Source: Spongospora subterranea f. sp. subterranea
Taxonomy: Eukaryota; Endomyxa: Phytomyxea; Phytomyxea; Plasmodiophorida
DNA: 64,000 bases
Reading direction: 5' to 3'
Assembly: GCA_049724395.1 (NCBI GenBank)
Contig: JAUGWO010000070.1
Location: forward strand, 1-64,000
This document shows, piece by piece, positions 57,187-64,000 of this stretch. Numbering within the stretch: the first letter of the stretch is position 1; each line of letters starts with the position of its first letter. The notes beneath the pieces were generated by a model that was not told where the DNA came from, did no database searches, and saw only the letters and a list, made by a program, of their open reading frames with translations. Made by a program: the position numbers and the translations under genes.

Positions 57187-59525
57187 TGCCCAAACCAATA
57201 CTACCAACTACAGCACCTCGGTCACTTCATCGAAATGTCATCTGGTGTTTGCCATCTTGGCAATGCTTGTATACCATTATCGCTTATTAGGGAACGTGCT
57301 GCCTCACGTTTTGCTCAATGCTCAAATTTTATCGGATATTGATGGACCTAAAGCCCTTGTATTAGGCCCTGGCTTATCAGGATCATTAGGATTTGTTATA
57401 GAGGTCTCAATGCTGAAAAATCATGGTGTTCACGCTATGTATGAATTAAGTCCAGCTTCTCTACCTTGCAGTAATAATCAAGTAGTCTATATTGTAAGAG
57501 CTGGAGATATCGCCGCTCTTCGAGTTCTTGCTGAACAATTTCATTCGCACTCGCAAGAACGCCATCATCATATATGTTTTATGCCTCGTTGCACATTACT
57601 TGCTGAAGCTACACTAGTCCAGCTCAAAGTATATGGTAATATGACTCGTATTGAGTTGGGTGTTGAGGTATTCCTGTCTTGGTGCTCGGTTCAACCTGTA
57701 ATGCTGAACTATTGGCAAATAGCTGTTTCCTTACGATGAAGATGTGATTACGATGTGTCTTGATGGATGTCTAAAAGAATTGCTTGTCGACAATGACCCA
57801 TCTGTACTTTATTATGCCGCATCAGCCATTCGGACCTTTGAAGACATGTTTGGAGGAATACCCAAGGTGAGATACAAAGAATGTCAATTAAACTGTGTTG
57901 TTGACATTTTTGGGAGAGATATCGGGTAAGGGCGACTGGGCTTCAAGAGTTGTGCAGATTCTGAATAAACTGGGGCATGAACGGCCTGTAGCAAAAGATG
58001 CTCCCATCTGCGGGCCTGTTGACGAACTGATTTTGATTGATAGGCGGGTTGACATGGTTAGTCCTCTTTTACAACAGTGTAATTATCGCTCAACTCCACA
58101 ACTACCCAATATTGCCTTTCGCTCTAACAGTAGTTTTCAAAACAGTGAGCTATGAAGGACTTCTTGATGAGATTGTCGGAATATCGAATGGGTTTGTGGA
58201 GATTGAAAAGAAAAGTGTGGGGGTCAAAGGTCGACCTGGGGTCACTAAATTGCCACTCAACTCGAATGACGACCTTTACCGGCAACTTCGGGATGCGAAT
58301 TTCAATCTTTTTAAGCATATCGTGAAGAAGCGTGCTGCACATATTCAAGAGACATATGCAGAGCGACACGATGCTGAATCAATCGCCCAGATGTCAACTT
58401 TTATGAAAAAATTCAAAACAGTACATCCTGAACACGTATCACTAGAGGCTCATATCAATCTGGCTGATAAGGTTGCTCAGGTAATATTTCATTTGCGTTC
58501 GTTGAACCAGCAAGTAGCCAATATTAGTAATCTAGGTGACGAAACTGCCGTCGTTTCTTCGGAATGCCCAAACCCAACTCGATCTTGTCTCAACCGGTCA
58601 TCAGAGTAGCGCCGAGGCCTATATCGAGGAGCTTATTGGAAAAAGAGCACCGCTAACACAAGTTCTTCGAATGATGGGATTGATGTCGATTGTTGGAGGA
58701 GGAATCAAGCAAAAGCAGTTCGATTTTTTACGAAGCGAGATTGTTCAGGCTTGTATTACTTAGCTTTTTGAAAGTGTTGGAACGGGCATTGACCGGTCCG
58801 TTGGTTTTAGATGGGTTCACGACCTTACTTGGATTGGATAATCTTAATCGTGCTGGGATTATCATAAAGGTTTTTGACACCCTCAGCGTCTTATTCAGCT
58901 CCATTTCAATATAACTCGTTTGTAGCGCGAGAATCGGTATTCGTTTTCCCCGATCTGCACAGCGTATGATCTGATTGGCCAGCCCGTATCTGCTGGCTCA
59001 TCGATTTCATTACCTGCCTCTATGCACTTCGCTTATCATGGCTATGCGCCGCTTTCAGTTCGATTAGTTGAGGCATCAATACGGTCAGGTTGGACTACCG
59101 AGCCGGGCAAGGCTAAGTTAGGTTAGTTTAAGCCGAATTCTTAGGAATTGTCAGGAGAATGACGTCATCACCATCCTTCTGTGGCTGGAGCTTTCATACT
59201 AAGCATTGACAATATATTTTTAGGCCTTGTTAGCGGGCAATCATTTTCCAAGAATGTTCGACCAGGAAATAATGCATCGCAGAGTAAGAAGCGAATTGTA
59301 TTGGTATTCTTCATTGGTGGGATTACGTTCGCTGAGATATCAGCATTACGTTGGTTGAATAGTAAGTTGAAATAGTGGTTCACATATTTTAGATTATTGA
59401 TTTTATCTGAACAAGAACGGGAAGATCACGATCGAGAGTATATCATTATGACGACTCATATCACTAATGGCCACAAGATGATTTCAGCAATTTTAGGCAA
59501 CTGCGAAAACCGATATGAAAAATAA
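57187..59525 (+). CDS. VPS33: VPS33, Sec1/Munc18-family subunit of HOPS/CORVET
   Basis: Spliced gene. Predicted introns are 57668-57722, 57868-57918, 58079-58145, 58481-58535, 58753-58810, 58870-58982, 59122-59223 and 59362-59415, all GT..AG. The joined protein shows GPKALVLGPGLSGSLGFVIE, YDEDVITMCLDGCLKELLVD, IDRRVDMVSPLLQQLSYEGL, LPLNSNDDLYRQLRDANFN, YGFTTLLGLDNLNRAGIII, HGYAPLSVRLVEASIRSGW and VFFIGGITFAEISALRWLN, all typical of Vps33. It ends EYIIMTTHITNGHKMISAIL followed by GNCENRYEK and a stop. The protein binds SNAREs and drives fusion at late endosomes and vacuoles. The exon 1 start is uncertain: ATG at 57187 is not in frame with the conserved GPKALVL block, and the RERAASRFAQ-like stretch near 57290 lies in another frame, so a small intron or a frame change is missed there. 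The 58870-59223 part may hide a small extra exon. Confidence 0.88.
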
Positions 59526-59834
59526 CTGTATAATTTTATATATTCGAATCAACTACAACATCAGAAATAGTGACCAAATACATAAGTTAGATAGAGGCAG
59601 CAATAGCCACATGAATCGCATTGTGATATCCCATCTTCAACTTCATCAAAAGGTGGTGATACATAGAATGGGGTACACTTCACTAATTAAGTTTCTCTTG
59701 GTCTGATTCAGGGAATTATTTTTGTTTTCTTTTTTTAACCGAAGACAGTCAATTTCAGAAGCATTCTTCAGCGATTACAGCAAATTGATATGTATTTAGA
59801 GACATAAATATATACTGAACTATATAGGCTTAAA
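59526..59834. other. Convergent intergenic region
   Basis: 309 bp between the stops of VPS33 and the helicase gene. AT-rich, no feature recognised. Confidence 0.6.
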
Positions 59835-62800
59835 CTACCTGGCTTTCCCGTTTTGTGATTGGTCTTTTTTCTTGGAGCGCCCGTCTTCAAAAGACGATAC
59901 CTGCATCAGTTCCTGTTCAATTCTGAAGTTCCAGCTGTTGTCCGTTACCTTTTTCTTCAAGTTGCTCCGAAGCAGATTCATTTGATTCTTCGATGGCGGT
60001 TTCCCTGAACGACATTCTTTTATCCATTCCACCTTACCCTTAGCCTGAGCTGAGGTTCCGCATCCATGCACTTCCGGTAGTCCATGGCTAATACAGAATG
60101 CGAGCTTGCAGAATTGGCATACAATCGATACTGTATCGACGCCATAAGATCAGCCCAAAAATGTTTCACGTCGATAAATTATTCAGACCTGTTTTGGTAC
60201 TTTTCATGCATGACGAATGTGAGCACTGACCTACCTTTATACCGGCCGATAAAAAAAACTCGTCAATCTCATCCTGATGACGGGATTACTACATAGAGCT
60301 AACTGGATAGAACTAACGATTACCTCTACGGAAACTGAGCCAACAGAAACCGCACTTGCAGTAGTTTTCGCCTTGCTTCTTTTCTTCTTGTGTTTGATGG
60401 GAACACCTGGAAGAGTCTGAGCGAGAATAGAGAGCACATCAGATGCGCAATCTCCCGTATTCATAGCTCCTGATCTGGTGACAATACCTCAATATTCGAA
60501 AATGGCGCTGTTGGTCGTTCTTCCTGATTTGACACAGTTTCCTCCTGATTTACTGATGACAGGTCGTCTGGTGACGATGGAATTGGACCTAGTTTGACTT
60601 TATCTGGTGTCAACAGTTCGCGGCGGGCAGTTTCATGAACCTGGATTGAGCTATTTTCAAGGGGCGCTTTAACCCAAACAAATCTTTGGGCTCCTTCACC
60701 AGAGCTACCATGATCCATTCGGCACCGCTCGGCTACGTCATGTACCACCATTCTCATGAACGACGTTAAATGACAGGGAAAAACGACTTCCTCCCCAGGA
60801 AGAAGGGATTGAACTCGAGCAATAAGGGCGTCGACATCGTTTTGGTCATCACGAGCGATAGCGACCGACTCTTCCACGAAAGACTTTGCAATGGGCACAT
60901 TTGGAGTTGTGACGTGCTCCGATTTACAACGGCGTCCCTTGGCTGACTTTCTAGGTTTACTAGGTCGCGCCACTGGCGATTGCTCGCTGATCGCATCGGT
61001 TGCAGCAGCGTCATTTTTAGGGACATCAGCACAGTCATCATCTATCTGGTCCTCCCAGATTTGAGCGTCGTCTTCATACAAATGCGCCGATTGATAATCG
61101 CCATTGTCTTCCAGATAGGATAACAGCCTGTTGAAGAAAGGGTCATGGGACAACGTGCTGGAATCACACAAATAACTGCGAGATGGCGACGGGCTCGTGT
61201 ACAAGCGACATTAATACGGCGAGGGTCGGAAAGAAACCCGATATCGGAATCAGTATTAGAGCGGACCATTGATATAACGATGGCCTCCTTCTCCCGACCT
61301 TGAAACCCATCAATAGTCCCTATCTCGATTAGCTCCACCTCAGATATAAACTTGTTGTGTTGCTGAGCTAGATCGGTAAGAGCCTGGCGACAAAGGACGA
61401 CCTGTCTGCTGTATGGAGTTAGCAGCGCCATTGTTCCAGGCGATACACCAGCCCAGAGAAGCCTGATTAGATGCAGTGCCGCTATGCGCGCCTCTCCGAT
61501 ATTCCCTTTCGATAGCTGCCTCAATCGCACATCGCCACCATCCAAATCGCCTTCATCTTCATCCATAGAGCAATGGCTTGTGTCGATGTAAACCAACGCA
61601 GCAGCAGTGGTGGCTGTTCGCTTAACGCCAGGTAGATGATGAAGGAGATGATGGGCAACAGTGCGATCAGCAATAAGTCTACCGTTATAGAATTCTTGCG
61701 ACGACCAATCCTGAATAAGAGAGTTCATACGGTATTGTTGGTCCAACATCACGATCGACTGAGGGCAACAGGTCTGTAAGAGCTCATAAACCCGCTCGAA
61801 CATCGTGGGAAATGTGGCGGCGAAGGAAGATTTGACGGTCGGGGCGAGCTGTTTATGGTCACCCACCATGACCAATCGTTTCCCCATCAATATAGGTATC
61901 CAGCATTGGGGCTCTAGAGCTTGGCCTGCCTCATCAATGATCACTAAATCGAATTGGCGTCCCCGTAGCGCTGGAACATTGGCACCAACACAGGTTGACA
62001 GAACAACCTGCGCTTTTCCAACAACTTCCTCGCTAACCCGACCTTCCATCGCTTTTAAATCCTTTCGTAATAATCGAATTTCATCACGATTTTTGTTGCG
62101 TTCTATGCGACTGCAGGTCGACCAACGCTCATTAATCGATCGGATTTCACTACGGACGTCTTGAGCAAGACGAAAGGCCTCAGAACGGGAGACAATTTCG
62201 TCAAGAGAATGGGTCATGACCGATTGCAGCATCCTGGCTGGATGACCAAGACGAACGAGACGGACAGGGGAAGACGACAACCGTTCAACAATACCATCAA
62301 CTGCAATATTCGAAGGAGCACAAGCAAGCACCTTTAGTCCCGATTTCACCGCTTCTGTAATCAGCCGACAGACAGCAGTTGTCTTCCCGCAACCAGGAGG
62401 ACCATGAATTAGAAACACGTCATTAGTGGCCAACGCACCAAGTACAGCTTGAGATTGAGAAGTGTTCAAAGTGTCGAACGACGCCTTGGAAGTGTGGGCA
62501 GACGAAGGCGGGCTGGGCGCCTGAGAAGCTAACAGGACAGAGGCAAGAAGATTACATGGAGCTGAGGCAGGTAATGATGCCAACTGATCAAGAGCATGAG
62601 CGCACCGACGGAACGAGATGTCATTGCCGACTCTGAACAAACACGGGGTTGACAAAACGTCGATGAAGAAACAGTGCAAAGGATGAAATACTTGACGAGA
62701 GTTAGGAATGGAGACGACGCTGATTGCGATGGATCATAATCTGAACATGATATTATGATGACCTATTGAACGTTAACAGTTAATTGATCTGAACCGTTTA

Positions 62801-63199
62801 AGAATATCATGATATAATCATACTTTACTGGTAAGTCGTACAACAGTTCCCATCTCGACTATAATGGTATTCGAGCCCGTCCTTATCTGAACGATATCGC
62901 CTGACGATAGTTTGACGCCGAGTAGTCTATCGCTATCAACTGTTGGCGCCATAACTAGCTCTATTCGCCCTCCAATAGCGGTCCTATACTCAACGATGTG
63001 TAATCGCCTGATAGCCTGCCATCATCCCATCATCATTGATAACGACCAGGGATAGTCCAGGCAGATAGTATACCAGGCCAGCCGCCTCAAGCGACCTTAT
63101 CGGCAGACCATCACCATAGGACAGCAGGTCATCAGCCTCCGCCTGGCGTTCGGCAGATACCAGCTGTTGAAGAGAGCTGATCAAGTTCGGCTCCGGCAT
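59835..63199 (-). CDS. IGHMBP2: SMUBP-2/IGHMBP2-like helicase with R3H and AN1 domains
   Basis: Minus-strand gene. Exon 1 starts at 63199 (MPEPNLISSLQQLVSAERQA); introns are predicted at 62989-63046, 60417-60487, 60274-60323 and 60131-60188. The join between about 62830 and 62700 is unresolved. A beta-barrel part (LSSGDIVQIRTGSNTIIVEM) is followed by SF1 helicase motifs: IHGPPGCGKTTAVCRLI, LVIIDEAGQALEPQ, VMVGDHKQLAPT, LDQQYRM, EIGTIDGFQGREKEAIVISM and RRINVACTRARRHLAVI. Then come an R3H domain (FMRMVVHDVAERCRMDHG) and an AN1 finger (CSHSSCMKSTKTVSIVCQFC then FCISHGLPEVHGCG). This is the full domain order of IGHMBP2, a 5'-3' RNA/DNA helicase linked to ribosomes. An apparent 2-nt frame change lies in a CACACA run near 61164, between AVIC and DSSTLSHDPFF. 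Confidence 0.9.
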
Positions 63200-64000
63200 T
63201 GGATACGACGATATCTAGGGCGATAAGGTCCACCGTCCCAATTCGGGCCGAATCGCGGTAAACGGGCACGGGCCGGCGCGCCCTTTAATTGACAATGACG
63301 ATGTGCGAGAAGACTGCAAATGAACCTAATGATAATAGGGAGTGATTATTATCCGTGTCCCACCACATTAATGGACGCGCTGATTGGCCCATTACCGTTA
63401 TATATGGTGTACTGCCGCTGACATTGGATAATAGGATCCCAAAGAGAGCAAGAAATCAGATTTGCAACACGGAAGATGCAGACTTCATCTTCTTTTGATG
63501 TCGGGAGAAACGTACTGACGAAATTCAAAAAGCTCCAGAGGTTGAACAGTTTATTTACATCGCAGATACAGTCGTCATAAGACGTGTTCAAACAAATCCT
63601 TTTACCGAAACCTCTGAAGCATTCTTCTAGTGGACCCTTGACCACAGTTGCCTGATTGACCCTTCCCCTTCATGACACAGAACACCATTTGGTGTTAGTC
63701 CGATAGTCCGCGATTGATCATGAACCCCGTAACGGTAATAACAATTGTCTGAGAGGGTTATTCTGTCTGTGTCATCTCGCGTGGTCAAAACACCCATCTC
63801 CTGTTACCACTTGACCGCTAACTGTGATACCGGTTTCGGTCACCTTTTCTCCCTCGTGTCGGGCTGATTTTGTCCAGCCCTGTTCCCAGAAATGACAATC
63901 AAATCGTCCCGGGGTTCGCCCAGAACGGCGATGCGGGCGGGAATACAGCTCATTACGCCCCATATCCACTGAGCAATCCATGTTGGACCAGTACGATGGC
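63200..64000. other. Upstream region; short unrecognised minus frames
   Basis: The first 150 bp should contain the helicase promoter (GC-rich, with GGCGCGCC near 63275). Minus frames at 63349-63645 (98 residues) and 63772-63981 (69 residues, ending TGITVSGQVVTGDGCFDHAR) show no domain that I recognise. The latter may be an exon of a gene running out of the window. Confidence 0.35.

Noticed and set aside
56042-57290. Repeated short ORFs (MYTLQPVAHSPRDH..) before VPS33
   Set aside because: They follow the 56-bp period exactly and end at each unit change; treated as repeat by-products.

Overview
The window is nuclear DNA of a microbial eukaryote. Host genes have short spliceosomal introns with GT..AG ends, mostly 50-67 nt. 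They encode typical eukaryotic proteins: ARPC2, VPS33, an SMUBP-2 type helicase, a TPR-Hsp70 and a GT60-type glycosyltransferase. GT60 enzymes, a Crinkler/RHS-like NTPase remnant and chromodomain gypsy elements together suggest a protist or early-diverging fungus (for example a plasmodiophorid, stramenopile or chytrid-like lineage). The sequence alone does not settle which; this is inference.

Positions 1-41,600 are an almost pure transposon graveyard. A plant-type mariner remnant whose coding end became a 43-bp minisatellite is followed by a TA-flanked IS630/Tc1-like element with perfect 28-bp inverted ends (981-3457) and a second Tc1 transposase piece. Next comes a copia element (4631-10395) that carries a small, internally rearranged gypsy element (5823-7748). 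From 10,481 to 30,718 lies a giant imperfect palindrome of about 20 kb. Its arms each carry, from outside in, a non-LTR retrotransposon (LINE) inserted in a gypsy chromovirus, a GGTACC-rich foldback array with its own nested palindromes, and the 5' part of another copia element, with about 274 bp of single-copy sequence in the centre. The left arm stops exactly at the LINE 5' end, whereas the right arm continues into the rest of the gypsy element (to about 32,890). A second degenerate gypsy (33,166-35,880), an 87-bp minisatellite (37,396-39,320) and a DDE transposase remnant with SWIM and zinc-ribbon motifs follow.

Positions 41,600-64,000 hold the host genes, separated by large minisatellites. 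A GT60 glycosyltransferase (+) converges on ARPC2 (-); ARPC2 diverges from a TPR-Hsp70 fusion (+). Then come a 4.2-kb array of a 50-bp unit, a broken Crinkler/RHS-like gene flanked by inverted repeats, a 56-bp minisatellite that switches orientation, VPS33 (+) and, on the opposite strand, an SMUBP-2/IGHMBP2-like helicase with R3H and AN1 domains. No tRNA, rRNA or CRISPR was recognised.

The host genes do not form a pathway. They are housekeeping genes for actin nucleation, chaperoning, endolysosomal tethering, RNA/DNA helicase work and protein glycosylation. The most unusual items are the nested palindrome whose edge coincides with a LINE end, a TAATATTAC-loop hairpin at the edge of the foldback array, and the Hsp70 that carries its own clamp-type TPR domain while lacking a lid and an EEVD tail.
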